A DNA stretch of 64,000 nt from Dimorphilus gyrociliatus (GCA_904063045.1 CAJFCJ010000019.1:62001-126000); one strand, 5' to 3'. Counted from the stretch's first letter, positions 23,701-34,523 are shown. Numbers and translations are program-made. The notes: generated by a model not told the origin, from the letters alone.

Positions 23701-25924
23701 ACAACCAAGTAATATTGTGCAAGAAGAGCAAACCCTACCTGAAGTAACGTTTCAAGAGCAAGTTAATACTGGTATCAATTACACAAGTAACGTTGAATTA
23801 AATTCGGATTTCGTTCCAACGAATGCCATCGCCGATTCCATTGATCCTCAACTATATGCATTAAATCAAATAGACACCAGTAATGCTTCTATTCTGACTC
23901 AAGTGCTGAATGCAGCTGGCGTGACTGGTGTTACTGGAGTAACCGTAGTTTCTGAAGACGAATCACATGCTGTTGGTACCGATTATACTATTGCTTCAGG
24001 TATTGAGACTCAACATGTGGAGAGTTTTGGACCATTGAAATATGTATTTTCTGATCCGAATCGTCTCTTTTTCAAATGTGCTCTCTGTTCAAAATTAGCG
24101 CCAGATCAATTAGAATACGACAGACATATGAGGGAAGCTCATCCTCAAACAGATCCGGCTACAGCACCGGCATTGATAGATACTCAATTGGAAAATGTAA
24201 TAGACTCAGTAAGAACTGTGTCAGCCGGAAGAGGCCGAAATAACACGCAAGTTATTAAATTAAGCGATGAACAGGCTGAAAAGCTTTCGAAAACAGAGCC
24301 TAATGAAAAAATGAGTTTATCTGAAAAGCTATTAATTGAAAGTGCCAGAGAACGATCCAGTTTAAGTTATGATCAACAAGTGAAATCTACCAGAATACTT
24401 GATATGATTGAAACAAATGTGACGGAAACTCCTACGATATCTTCCAATTCTTCTAGCCAAGGTGCTAGTATCAGCAATGGGGAAAGTGCTCCCTTGTCTC
24501 CCACAGCTACTGCATTGGTGCCAACTTCTCATCAAAGCTGTTCTAATACCGTTACATTGTCTGTTCAGGTGGAAAATTTAAATGAAGAGAAGCAAAGTAA
24601 ACAACGAAGAGCCGGAAAATCAACTGTCGGGCACAATAAATGCGAATTTTGTAATAAAGTATTTAAAAAGCCTTCAGATTTGGCTCGACATGTGCGTACT
24701 CATACTGGAGAGAAACCTTTTGCTTGCCCTACTTGCCATAGAACGTTTACAGTTAAATCAACTTTAGATACTCACTTAAAGATACATCAAGGGAAACAAA
24801 CAAAAGAATATTCTTGTCATATGTGCAACACTTCATTCGCAAGCAAAGGTTCGCTTAAAGTGCATATGCGTCTTCATACAGGAAGCCGACCGTTTAAATG
24901 TGCTCATTGTTCGCAAACCTTCAGAACATCAGGGCACAGAAAATCCCATCAACAGAATCATTTGAAGGGAGATTCTCCAACAAAATCAAGGAAACGAACG
25001 AATAGGGGTGGGTTAATCAGCGATTATGAACGTCGGGACAGAGCCGCAAAGCAATTACAAGACAGTAATCAGCAACCACATATATTTGACATGAACGATG
25101 GTCTTCGACCCAGCGGTGTAATTGCCTTGTTGGAATCTGAAAATGACCTTCCTAATAGTCAATTACAAATTAATCCCGCAGACTTCCAAATGCTTGTTGA
25201 GCATGCGGGTAATATGATGGATTTACCGGTAGATCCAAATTCCGATATGGCTGAGCAGGACTCATCACAGTGTGCTAGATCGCATCCTACATCTGTCGTA
25301 ATTGACACATCCGAAATAGAACGTTACGGAGTGTCAGTAACAGATATTCAACAAGATGGGACGGGACATCCAATATTTCTTTTTTCAGCAGTTGATAATC
25401 GATCTAAGGATGACGAAAATGCCGTAACGCCCATAGTTGTACAAACCGCACCTAGTATGAAAACTGAGAGAGCTCATAAATGTAAATTTTGTGGAAAAGC
25501 TTTTAAAAGAGCCTACCATTTATCAGAGCATCTGAGAGATGTTCACGGCGAAGGTGAACAAAAACCGAGACCGACTCCTCACAAATGCCAACATTGTACG
25601 AAATCATTTCAAAAACCTTCTCAACTGCAGCGTCATATTAGAATTCATACTGGTGAACGACCATTTCAGTGTGATTTGTGTGACAAAGCATTCAATCAGA
25701 AAAACGCTTTGAATATGCATCTAAAGAAACACTCAGGCGACAAGCAACATCATTGCCCTCATTGCAATCAGGGCTTCGTTCAGAAAGGAAATTTGAAAAC
25801 TCATATGAGGCGTGCTCACTCTCAAAAGGTGACTGACCAGAATTCACAACTGCCCTTTGATTCTCACTTGGGTCTCGAAGACGAACCCTTATCGGGTGAC
25901 GTACCGAAATTACTGTTTGACTGA
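20732..25924 (+). CDS. ZNF236: Large C2H2 zinc-finger protein, ZNF236-like (about 26 fingers)
   Basis: Three exons (20732-20783, 21109-23429, 23495-25924) total 4803 bases, 1600 aa. A short Asp/Glu/Ser-rich N-terminus ([15 protein letters not shown]) and a Gln/Pro/Asn-rich region precede clusters of C2H2 fingers. I count 17 in the first half and 9 in the second. One near the start of exon 3's product ([20 protein letters not shown]) is atypical, lacking the central hydrophobic residue. Linkers of the [16 protein letters not shown] type show DNA binding. Repeated finger cassettes ([42 protein letters not shown]) recur in the same order in both halves, as in vertebrate ZNF236, and finger variants [15 protein letters not shown] and [15 protein letters not shown] also match that family. 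A nuclear transcription regulator is inferred. The 65-base second intron splits finger 17. Orthology is probable, not proven. Confidence 0.88.
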
Positions 25925-25983
25925 TAATATCATGAAGATATATTTATCATTTATTTTATTGTGATCAAATGAAAAGACAAATA

Positions 25984-27096
25984 TTAATCTCTGAATTTCA
26001 AAGAATGATCTAAAGCTATTCGTGCTGCTATGGGACACTCGGGCCATCCTTTATCCTTCCACAATTCTTTGCAAACTTGAATCAACTTGTAAATGTGCTC
26101 ATCTAATTCTCGTGCTAACAATTCCTCTGTGATTTTCTTCCACCATTCGTCATTAACTTCATCTTTGACTTCATCAGTACTGTTTAACTTAGGTGATAGC
26201 TGTCCTACATAGGCACTTAATAATATAGCCATATAAACTGTAATTGTTCTTCTGGATAAATCACAATCTCCAAGAATCTTAACAATCTGTACAACAGACC
26301 ATCCTGAAGTTATACCATGAAGTAAGAAAAAATCATTCTTTCGTGCGGATTTTACATAAACAATAAGAGAAAGATGCAAAGCATAGTATGCTAAGTCCAA
26401 ACAAGTCTTTACGTCCTTAGGTACTTGAATACGGCCAACGAATTCCAAAACCTCTTCCGGATAGAACTTAAAAAGTGCAGCAATTCGTCTTTGAAGGTAG
26501 CTGTTAGCCATTTTCTGAATTGTCTCATCTTCAACTTTATTGAGCATTTTATCAGTTAATTTCTCAGTCATGTCGTTGACAACGATAAAAGGATTTTCTT
26601 TTCCCTGACCAAAAATAGCCGGATTTTTATTTAATTTCTCACAAGTTATAGGAATGTATGAATGATGAACATAAGCCAATCCATCTATTGCACTTGGATC
26701 ATGCTCCACCGATAAAGCATAACCCAAATGAATTAAACCATGAATCGCTGATCCAGCTGATCCGTCACATAATTGGGGCCATACTTTTTCAAGTACAGTT
26801 TTCATATCATTGTTACAATCGCGATAAACTCCTCTATAATATTCGACCAGCTTCGGATAAGAAATGCGCGCTCCTTTCAAATCTTCTATAGTAAGTTCTT
26901 CTTTCACCACTTCTGGATCACGAAGTTTATGAGTATAAAACTTGATAAATTCTTGAATTCTCTTTTCATCGGCTGCTAGCCTATACAGAGCTATAATACC
27001 ATGTATCATATGATTCGACAGAAATCCATCGTATTCAATATGATAATTTTTAGATGAATATTTGTCCAAAAGTTCGACTAGCCACGGTGTCGTCAT
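25984..27096 (-). CDS. Questin-oxidase-like protein, copy A
   Basis: Intronless 370-aa frame. It resembles the questin oxidase-like family (Pfam PF14027, formerly DUF4243), whose fungal members act as cofactor-poor Baeyer-Villiger oxidases in anthraquinone and aflatoxin-type pathways. Supporting segments: SNHMIHGIIALYRLAADEKR (the N-terminal H...H block), GARISYPKLVEYYRGVYRDC, the family signature AIHGLIHLGYALSVEHDPSA, and the second His motif FFLLHGITSGWSVVQIV. The protein is shorter than typical fungal members, with no signal peptide or membrane segment, so cytosolic. A close paralogue lies at 27885-28994 on the same strand. The substrate in an animal is unknown; detoxification or pigment metabolism are guesses. 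ATG 27096 is chosen because both paralogues align from it. Confidence 0.82.
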   Translation of the reverse strand: MTTPWLVELLDKYSSKNYHIEYDGFLSNHMIHGIIALYRLAADEKRIQEFIKFYTHKLRDPEVVKEELTIEDLKGARISYPKLVEYYRGVYRDCNNDMKTVLEKVWPQLCDGSAGSAIHGLIHLGYALSVEHDPSAIDGLAYVHHSYIPITCEKLNKNPAIFGQGKENPFIVVNDMTEKLTDKMLNKVEDETIQKMANSYLQRRIAALFKFYPEEVLEFVGRIQVPKDVKTCLDLAYYALHLSLIVYVKSARKNDFFLLHGITSGWSVVQIVKILGDCDLSRRTITVYMAILLSAYVGQLSPKLNSTDEVKDEVNDEWWKKITEELLARELDEHIYKLIQVCKELWKDKGWPECPIAARIALDHSLKFRD

Positions 27097-27339
27097 AATG
27101 CAAAATGTTTGTATAAAGTTCTATATTGGAGCAAATTAGGTTGAGAAATAGAGCGAACGGTGAGTTTGTGATTTTTTTTAGGGAAACAATTAGAAATAAG
27201 GCTCACACTTCCCAAACGGAAAGTGATACCTATGAGAAAGCAACAACCAGTCTAGCGCTCATGGACATCACCGGTAGATGTCGTTAAGACTCATATTTTC
27301 AATTGGCTTTTAGCAACAAAATGAATAGTTTTTATTATT

Positions 27340-27690
27340 CATGATCACTATAATGTCAGTAAATGTGATATTCTATCATGTTCTATTATTATTAAATGCA
27401 CATATATATTGTACATAAAAATGAAATTTTATTCATTGCAGTCGATGATAGAGAACATTACAGCAGAGTATAAATATATAGGTACAAAAGTATTACACAT
27501 GTAAGTAAGGCCTATGTAGAAAACACAGAGTATACTTAGCATCCTAAGGGGAAACAGTAATAGGTCAAATGTAGAATGTCAAGCGAAGAAAAAGACATAT
27601 TGAAAAATGTAATTTTAAAGTTATAAAACAAAGCAAGTGCAACGTTATGATATAGATGAAATCCAACCATTCGATTAGGAATGTGCCTTG
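27340..27690 (+). pseudogene. Decayed duplicate of the gephyrin 5' end (exons 1-3)
   Basis: This stretch aligns by eye to the first exons of the intact gephyrin gene at 29397. AATGTCAGTAAATGTGATAT matches exon 1 (AATGTCATTAAATTTGGTGT). The segment around 27440-27470 (CAG, TCGATGATAGAGAACATT) matches exon 2 (CAG, TTAGTGATAGAGGATATT). The donor CATGTAAGTAAGG matches ATTGTAAGTAAAA. GTAATAGGTCAAATGTAGAA (27557 on) matches the exon 3 boundary TTAATAGGTCAAATGTTGAA, followed by similar ATATTG...AAGTTATAAAACAAAG. The copy has lost the start codon, carries frame-breaking changes including TAG in the exon 3 copy, and ends before the catalytic MogA motifs. It was carried along when the questin oxidase gene duplicated. 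Confidence 0.75.
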
Positions 27691-27884
27691 AATATGGGCC
27701 TAAAAGTAGTACCCCAAGCGTCATCATTATCTCCATTCCCGTTAGAGCTATATTTAAAAAGGAAATTTAAATTCTCTTGAGACGCGCTGATTCAAAGAGT
27801 GACAGAAAGAAAGTTAGATATTATGATAAAAATAGATTATTTACTCAATTTAATACTATCAAATCAGAGATAAATTTTATTCTG

Positions 27885-28994
27885 CTAATCTTCGAATTTA
27901 AAAGAATGATCTAACGCAATTCTTGCAGCAGTGGGACACTCGGGCCATCCTCTATCCTTCCATAATTCTTTGCAAACTTGAGTCAACTTATAAACATGCT
28001 CATCTAATTCTCGTGCTAACAATTCCTCTGTGATTTTCTCCCACCATTCTTCGTTAACATCATCTTTAACTTCGTCAGTACTAGTTAACTTGGGTGATAG
28101 TTGTCCCACATAAACAGTTAGTAATGTAGCCATATAAGCTGTAATTGATCTTCTGGATAAATCACAATCTCCAAGAATCTTAACAACCTTTGTTAAAGCC
28201 CATCCTGAAGTTATACCATGAAGTAAGAAAAAATCATTCTTTCGTGCAGATTTTACATAAACAATAAGAGAAAGATGCAAAGCATAGTATGCTAAGTCCA
28301 AACAAGTCTTTATGTCCTTAGGTACTTGAATACGGCCAACGAATTCCAAAACCTCTTCCGGATAGAACGTATGAAGAATAGCAATTAGTCTTTGGAGGTT
28401 GTTGGGGAATTTCTGCATTAATTCGTCTTCAACTTTACTAAACATTTTATCAGTTAATTTCTCACCCATCTCTTGTGCAATACTAAGGGGATTCTCGTTC
28501 CCTTGGCCAAAGATAGCCGGATTTTTATTGAACCTGTCGCAAACTAACGGAATGTGCGAATGATGAGTATAAGCCAATCCATCTATTGCACTTGGATCGT
28601 GCTCCACCGATAAAGCATAACCCAAATGAATTAAACCATGAATTGCTGATCCACCTATTCCATCACATAATTGGGGCCATACTTTTTCAAGTACTGCTTT
28701 CATATCATTGTTACAATCGCGATAAACTCCTCTATAGTAGTTGACTACCTTCGGATAAGAAATGCGCGCTCCTTTCAAATCTTCTATGGTATATTCATCG
28801 TTTATCGCCTCAGGATCGCGGAGTTTATGAGTATAAAACTTGATAAATTCTTGAATTCTCTTTTCATCGGCTGCTAGTTTATACAGAGCTATAATACCAT
28901 GTATCATATGATTCGACAGAAATCCATTATATTCAATATGGTAATTTTTGGACGAGTATTTGTCCAAAAGTTCGACTAACCATTGTGCTGTCAT
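27885..28994 (-). CDS. Questin-oxidase-like protein, copy B
   Basis: Intronless 369-aa paralogue of copy A, with the same signature blocks (AIHGLIHLGYALSVEHDPSA; FFLLHGITSGWALTKVV) and colinear throughout. The two are nearly identical over the N-terminal third and the central 28201-28368 block. They diverge clearly around residues 150-210 and at scattered C-terminal positions. Both retain intact frames, which suggests selection on each. It is head-to-head with gephyrin, 402 bases between ATGs, so the two probably share a promoter. The role is inferred from the family only; see copy A for chemistry. Confidence 0.82.
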   Translation of the reverse strand: MTAQWLVELLDKYSSKNYHIEYNGFLSNHMIHGIIALYKLAADEKRIQEFIKFYTHKLRDPEAINDEYTIEDLKGARISYPKVVNYYRGVYRDCNNDMKAVLEKVWPQLCDGIGGSAIHGLIHLGYALSVEHDPSAIDGLAYTHHSHIPLVCDRFNKNPAIFGQGNENPLSIAQEMGEKLTDKMFSKVEDELMQKFPNNLQRLIAILHTFYPEEVLEFVGRIQVPKDIKTCLDLAYYALHLSLIVYVKSARKNDFFLLHGITSGWALTKVVKILGDCDLSRRSITAYMATLLTVYVGQLSPKLTSTDEVKDDVNEEWWEKITEELLARELDEHVYKLTQVCKELWKDRGWPECPTAARIALDHSFKFED

Positions 28995-29396
28995 GTTCCC
29001 AATTGGCTATATGTTTTTAGCACAAGCCAGTTCTATATATACTTAATTATATAGGTGAAGAATTAGGACTAGCCTTACATGTAGTATTTCGCAACGACAG
29101 TGAAATAAAAGATTATGATCAAGTATTATTTCACATGTTTTTAGCAGATATAAGCATAGATTTGCTTGAACAAACAAAACTATTCGTATTTGAGATCAAT
29201 TTGTAGAGAGTTAAAGAGAAGTGTTAATCTTTTTCATCTAAACAAAATATAGGGTTCACACTTCCGCACCAAAAACGTAACAATTATATTGAGCATAGGC
29301 CCCGCTACCTCTCACAATATAAGAAATAGATATCGTTAAAAACTCTTATATTTTCAATCAATATTTTCGTAATTCAGAGATTAATATCAATTATCC

Positions 29397-31923
29397 ATGG
29401 CTGAAACCAATGTCATTAAATTTGGTGTTATTGCTGGTATAAATACAACTAAATACTTGTATATGCAACGTATTAAATATGAAATTTATACTAAACAGTT
29501 AGTGATAGAGGATATTCTGGAGAGCATACAGATAAGAGTGACATAATCTGTTCATTATTAACTGGTCAAAAGCTATTGTAAGTAAAAATCTCTTTAGGAA
29601 TCAGGCAGTAAGTTTCACATTATAGGGGAAAATTTTAATAGGTCAAATGTTGAATGTCAAGTTACGCGAAGAAATATTGTAAAAGACAACTTCGAAGATA
29701 TAAAACAAAACTTAATGCAGTGGTGTGATGAAGATGAAGTAAATATCTTGTTAACGGTTGGCGGTACGGGTTTTGCCGCAAGAGATGTGACGCCTGAAGT
29801 AAATTTTTCTTATTAAATATTTTCAATGATGGTTTAAACTAATACATTTAAAATTATTATCAAAAGGCAACTAAAGCTGTTATTGAAAAGGAAACTCCTG
29901 GTATTAGTTTGGCTCTTTTGAGTGAATCGCTTAAAATAACTTGTATGGCAATGCTATCAAGGCTTTGCTCTGGAATTAGAAAAAGAACTTTAATAATCAA
30001 TCTTCCTGGAAGCCTCAAAGGATCACAGGAGTGTTTGAAAATAGTTGCTCCGGTTTTAAAACACGCTGTTCAATTGCTAACGGATGATAAGATTGGTTCT
30101 GAAAAGATTCACAAAGATATGGGAAGTGACCAGCACCAACACCACCACCATCATCATCAAGAGCTCGAGACGCTCGTCTCAGCTGTTTGGCCTGATAACG
30201 TAGCTCTTAGGCCAAGGAAATCTCCCTACCCCATGATTAGTGTTGAGGAGGCTTTGTCAAAGGTTTTAGAACAAGTTGAGCTCTTACCTACTGAGACAGT
30301 CAATTATAAAAGTAGGCAAATAGATTTTTTCTGTTGTTTAAATGAGATAGCTAAGCGACTTTATACTTTCGAGTAGATGCGCTCCATAGAATCGTTGCAG
30401 AGGATGTTTTGGCCAAAGATGCTTTACCGCCTTATCCAGCCTCAATCAAGGACGGTTATGCGTGTATCTCTTCTGATGGTGCTGGCCATAGATTGGTTTT
30501 GGGAGATTCAACCGCTGGCTCTGCAGTTAGTTAAATATTAACAAAATGTTATCCTCCTAACTTAGATATTTTATTCTTTTGGAGTAGTCTGAGCACAAAG
30601 TTGTACCCGGTTATTGTGTTAGAATAAGCACTGGAGCTCAAATTCCTGTCGGCGCGGATTGCGTTATTGAAGTAGAGAGTACCAAACTCGTAAAAGATGC
30701 AAATGCTGGTAAAGAAGAGTTAGAGATTGAAATCTTGACACCTCCGAAACCAGGTCAAGATATAAGGCCCATAGGATTCGATATACCGAAAAACGAGATA
30801 ATTCTGAGAAAAGGCAATCACTTGGGTCCATCAGAACTTGGCCTCTTGGCTACTGTTGGAGTAACTGAGGTTTTTCCATATTTGTAACTTTTTTACAATT
30901 AATATATATATATACGCTGTATCTTCTTCTTTCTATTTCAAAGGTGCAATGCTTTAAGCAGCCTCGAATTGGCGTTATGTCTACAGGGAATGAGCTATTG
31001 GAACCTGAGGAGAGCTTAAAACCAGGCAAAATTCGTGATAGTAATAGAACAACTTTAAAAGCAGCTGTAATGAATGAGGGAATCCAGCCAGTATGTCTTG
31101 GAGTTGCCAAGGATACGTTAGTATAGGATGAGTTTTCAATTAAAAGGACAAACTTTATAATTAAAATCATATAGGGCTACAGATCTACTTAAGCAGCTGC
31201 ATCAAGCTTTTAAAACTGTAGACGTCGTTATAACGTCTGGAGGAATTTCTATGGGTGAAAAGGTTATTAATGAAAAAATATTGTTCCTTTAAACAAGTAA
31301 TAATCATCGACAGGATTTGTTAAAAGACGTTCTGAAAGCAGACTTTAACGCCATAATTCATTTTGCAAGAGTGTTTATGAAGCCAGGGTAATCTATTACG
31401 GAAATATTTAAATTATTAGTACACCGTATGCTCGACATATTGTAACTGTAGTTAATATTTTATTAAAGAAAGCCAACATGCTTTGCTACTTTGATGCATG
31501 AAGGGAAAAAGAAGTTAATTTTCTGTCTACCAGGAAATCCAGTATCGGCCATTGTCACCTTCAATCTGTATATCGTTCCTGCTCTTAAGAAAATGTCTAA
31601 TGATAATTCTTTTATGAGACCGGTGATTAAAGCGAGGGTAAAACAATATTTTATTTGATTATACTATAATAATTGGCGTATTATGTCTTTATTAGATTGC
31701 ATCCGATATTAAATTGGATCCGCGTCCAGAATATCATAGAGGTATCTTAAGTTGGACGAATGAAGATTTTCCATCGGTCGTAAGTACTGGAAATCAAATG
31801 AGCAGTAGACTTTTAAGTATGAAAAGCGCTAATTGCCTAATCAAATTACCTTCAAAGAGTGATGACATGAATATGATAAAAAGAGGAACTTTAGTTGACA
31901 CTATTATAATAAGTCGTGTTTAG
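29397..31923 (+). CDS. GPHN: Gephyrin: fused molybdenum cofactor synthase (MogA-MoeA)
   Basis: Catalyses the last two steps of molybdenum cofactor synthesis (molybdopterin adenylylation by the G domain, molybdate insertion by the E domain). In vertebrates it also scaffolds glycine and GABA-A receptors. Eleven exons (29397-29436, 29499-29577, 29642-29798, 29867-30311, 30377-30525, 30588-30869, 30944-31116, 31175-31262, 31314-31387, 31469-31637, 31696-31923) total 1884 bases, 627 aa (human 736). G-domain motifs: [57 protein letters not shown]-domain motifs: [84 protein letters not shown]. The linker between domains is much shorter than in vertebrates and contains six consecutive His. Both domains look catalytically complete. 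Confidence 0.96.
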
Positions 31924-31967
31924 TAGAAAAAAGTACATTTGCTTACTTTTAAATTTTTACTTTGTTA

Positions 31968-32261
31968 TTAAAAATGTCGATACATAGGCCGGTTTCCGGA
32001 ATTCTTTGAGGGTGGGCGTAAGGGACTTGGTGGCCAAGACTTCTGAACTTTCTTTAGCCATTTTTCAATAGGGCACTGTGACTCTTCCAAGTACATAGGA
32101 TGAAGGCGTTTTAGATTTTCTTCAGTTAAAGGTAAAATATCATGTTGATGTCTTGATGTTGATTTTGAACGACTCTTTCTTTCTCTATATTCCCTCAATT
32201 GACATACACAATCGGTAATACATTTTCGATTTTTTGATGAGTATAAAAATTGTTCCGCCAT
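31968..32261 (-). CDS. Orphan 97-aa basic protein
   Basis: Single-exon frame. Its start codon overlaps a YY1-like CCGCCATTTTT element (32255-32265) in AAAAATGGCGG context, typical of starts in this window. The product begins MAEQFLYSSKNRKC, is Lys/Arg-rich (REYRERKSRSKSTSR), and has a Pro/Leu-rich C-terminal half (LPLTEENLKRLHPMYLEESQ; SWPPSPLRPPSKN). No signal peptide or membrane span. No family recognised. It converges tail-to-tail with gephyrin (45 bases between stops) and is head-to-head with PPP2R5E, so it sits in its own transcription unit. Short basic Pro-rich proteins like this are often cilium or sperm structural proteins, but that is speculation. Confidence 0.55.
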   Translation of the reverse strand: MAEQFLYSSKNRKCITDCVCQLREYRERKSRSKSTSRHQHDILPLTEENLKRLHPMYLEESQCPIEKWLKKVQKSWPPSPLRPPSKNSGNRPMYRHF

Positions 32262-32409
32262 TTTTTTATAGTAAATATTAATTTTCGAACTTTTATTAGT
32301 TATTTGAATAAATTACAGTCAAATTTAGGCTAATTTAAAAGTTAAAAAATATGTTAGAACATCAGATGGCGTTAGAGTCCATAACACAGTCTCGGAAAAT
32401 CGCGATTTA

Positions 32410-32420
32410 CCGCCATATTG
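32410..32420 (+). promoter_or_regulatory. YY1-like element CCGCCATATTG
   Basis: Identical to the element at 20705-20715. It lies between the divergent 97-aa orphan and PPP2R5E, about 300 bases upstream of the PPP2R5E ATG, and may mark its transcription start. Confidence 0.5.
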
Positions 32421-32722
32421 TTCTGACGAGATTTCAATGAACAGTCATATTTCGCTGCTAAGATTATCGGATTTAGGTGTTTGATTGATTGATCGTGATC
32501 TTGGGAACAAGTTGTATAACGCCTGTCTTCATTAGGATAAGGGACAGTGCGTTCCGGATAGCGGCAATCGAATTCGAATGCCTATGTGATCAGTTGAAAG
32601 AGTCGGCCGATAATGGTGTTATTAGTTACTACGGACTATATATACAGAAACCTATTATCGAAAAGCAAGAAATTAAGGAGGGAGCGAATCTGAACTGAAG
32701 ATTTAAATTCTAATAAAACGAT

Positions 32723-34523
32723 ATGGCATCGAATAAAGAGAAAGGGGATCGCATAACCGATCCCTTCTTGAATAAAATATCCGTTAAAACAAGAAAACAG
32801 AAACGTAGTCAAGGATCGTCGCATTTCCGAAACAAAGGCCAAACGGAATTAACACCGTTGCCGATTTTGAAAGGTATAGTAATACATTTTTAATATCTAT
32901 TGATTTTATTATTTAAGATATGAATGAAGTTTGACGGTGGCGAATATCATTTTAACAAATCTTTTGAAACTCACCTATTCAAAACTTGGTGTAGTTAAGT
33001 AATTAAAAATGTTTTCATTCTTGGGCTACAGACGCTCCTGGGAATGAACAACAAGATTTATTCGTAAGGAAATTGCAACAGTGCTGTATCGTGTTCGACT
33101 TTATGGATACGGTGGCCGATCTGAAAAGTAAGGAAATAAAAAGGGCCGCACTAAATGAGATTGTCGAATACGTGACGGCAAACAGAGGTGTTCTTACTGA
33201 AACTGTTTGTCCGGAAATCGTGAAAATGATTTCGGCGAATATCTTGCGTACACTTCCGCCATCCGACAATCCCGACTTCGATCCGGAAGAGGACGATCCG
33301 GCACTAGAAGCATCTTGGCCTCATCTGCAGCTAGTCTACGAATTCTTTCTGCGTTTCCTCGAATCGCAGGACTTCCAAACGTCGTTTGTGAAGAAATACA
33401 TTGATCAGAAATTCGTTTTGCAGGTTCTAATACATTATGGCTTTTGTAACCATGACAACGTTCTATCATTCGTTTTTTTCAGCTTCTCGATTTATTCGAT
33501 AGTGAAGATCCAAGAGAGAGAGATTTCTTGAAAACTGTTCTTCATCGTATATATGGAAAGTTTCTAGGTCTTCGCGCATTTATACGCAAACAAATCAACC
33601 ACATTTTTCTCAGGTAATTCAATAAGCAAAGAAGATATGGTAAGTGAATTATTACACTATATAAAATGATACTTCTTTAATAGGTTTATTTATGAAACTG
33701 AAAAATTTAATGGCATTGGCGAATTGTTGGAAATTCTTGGTAGTATTATTAACGGTTTCGCATTGCCCTTGAAAGTGGAGCATAAGCAGTTTTTAATCAG
33801 AGTGCTCATTCCCTTGCATAAATCAAAGACGCTGAGTTTATATCATGCACAACTCGCCTATTGTGTCGTGCAGTTTCTTGAGAAGGACGCTACACTAACC
33901 GAACCCGTAGTAAAGGGCCTTTTAAAATATTGGCCCAAAACCTGCAGCACAAAAGAGGTGATGTTTTTGGGCGAAATCGAAGAAATACTCGACGTCATCG
34001 AACCTACTCAGTTTCAAAGGATCATGGAAATACTATTCAAGCAGATTGCTAAATGTGTAGCATCTCCTCATTTCCAGGTACTTAGCGTAAATTCGAATTT
34101 TTGCACTCACATCCGTTGATCAATTGTTTTGTCTTTGTAGGTAGCCGAACGCGCTTTATATTACTGGAATAATGACTACGTTATGGGTTTGATGGAAGAG
34201 AACATCAAGGTCATCATGCCAATTATGTTTCCTTCATTGTATCGTATTTCGAAAGAGCATTGGAATCAGACTATCGTAGCTCTTATTTATAGTGTTCTTA
34301 GGACGTTTATGGAAATGAATTCGACTCTCTTCGATGAACTTACCAATAATTATAAGGCAGAGAGGCAAAAGTAGTATAATTAATGTTATGGCCCTCTAAT
34401 CTATTAGCATTCTTGTACCATTTCAGAGAAAGAAAGAAGGAAAAGGAGAGAGAAGAGATGTGGAAAAAATTAGAAAAACTTAAGCTGCAGCACCAAACTC
34501 AGACGAATAAGAAGAAACAATGA
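32723..34523 (+). CDS. PPP2R5E: PP2A regulatory subunit B56, epsilon-like
   Basis: B56-family HEAT-repeat subunit that targets the PP2A holoenzyme to LxxIxE-motif substrates. Six exons (32723-32873, 33032-33423, 33483-33613, 33684-34077, 34141-34370, 34427-34523) total 1395 bases, 464 aa; human PPP2R5E is 467. Epsilon-type matches rather than alpha/gamma/delta: [134 protein letters not shown] and [20 protein letters not shown]. The tail ends in a Lys/Glu-rich helix ([19 protein letters not shown]) with no long C-terminal extension, as in B56-epsilon. Introns are 59-158 bases. Polyadenylation signal AATAAA at 34905-34910. Confidence 0.96.

Noticed and set aside
29596-29610. Possible micro-exon AATCAGGCA in gephyrin
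   Set aside because: Direct splicing from 29577 to 29642 keeps the frame and matches the family without it.
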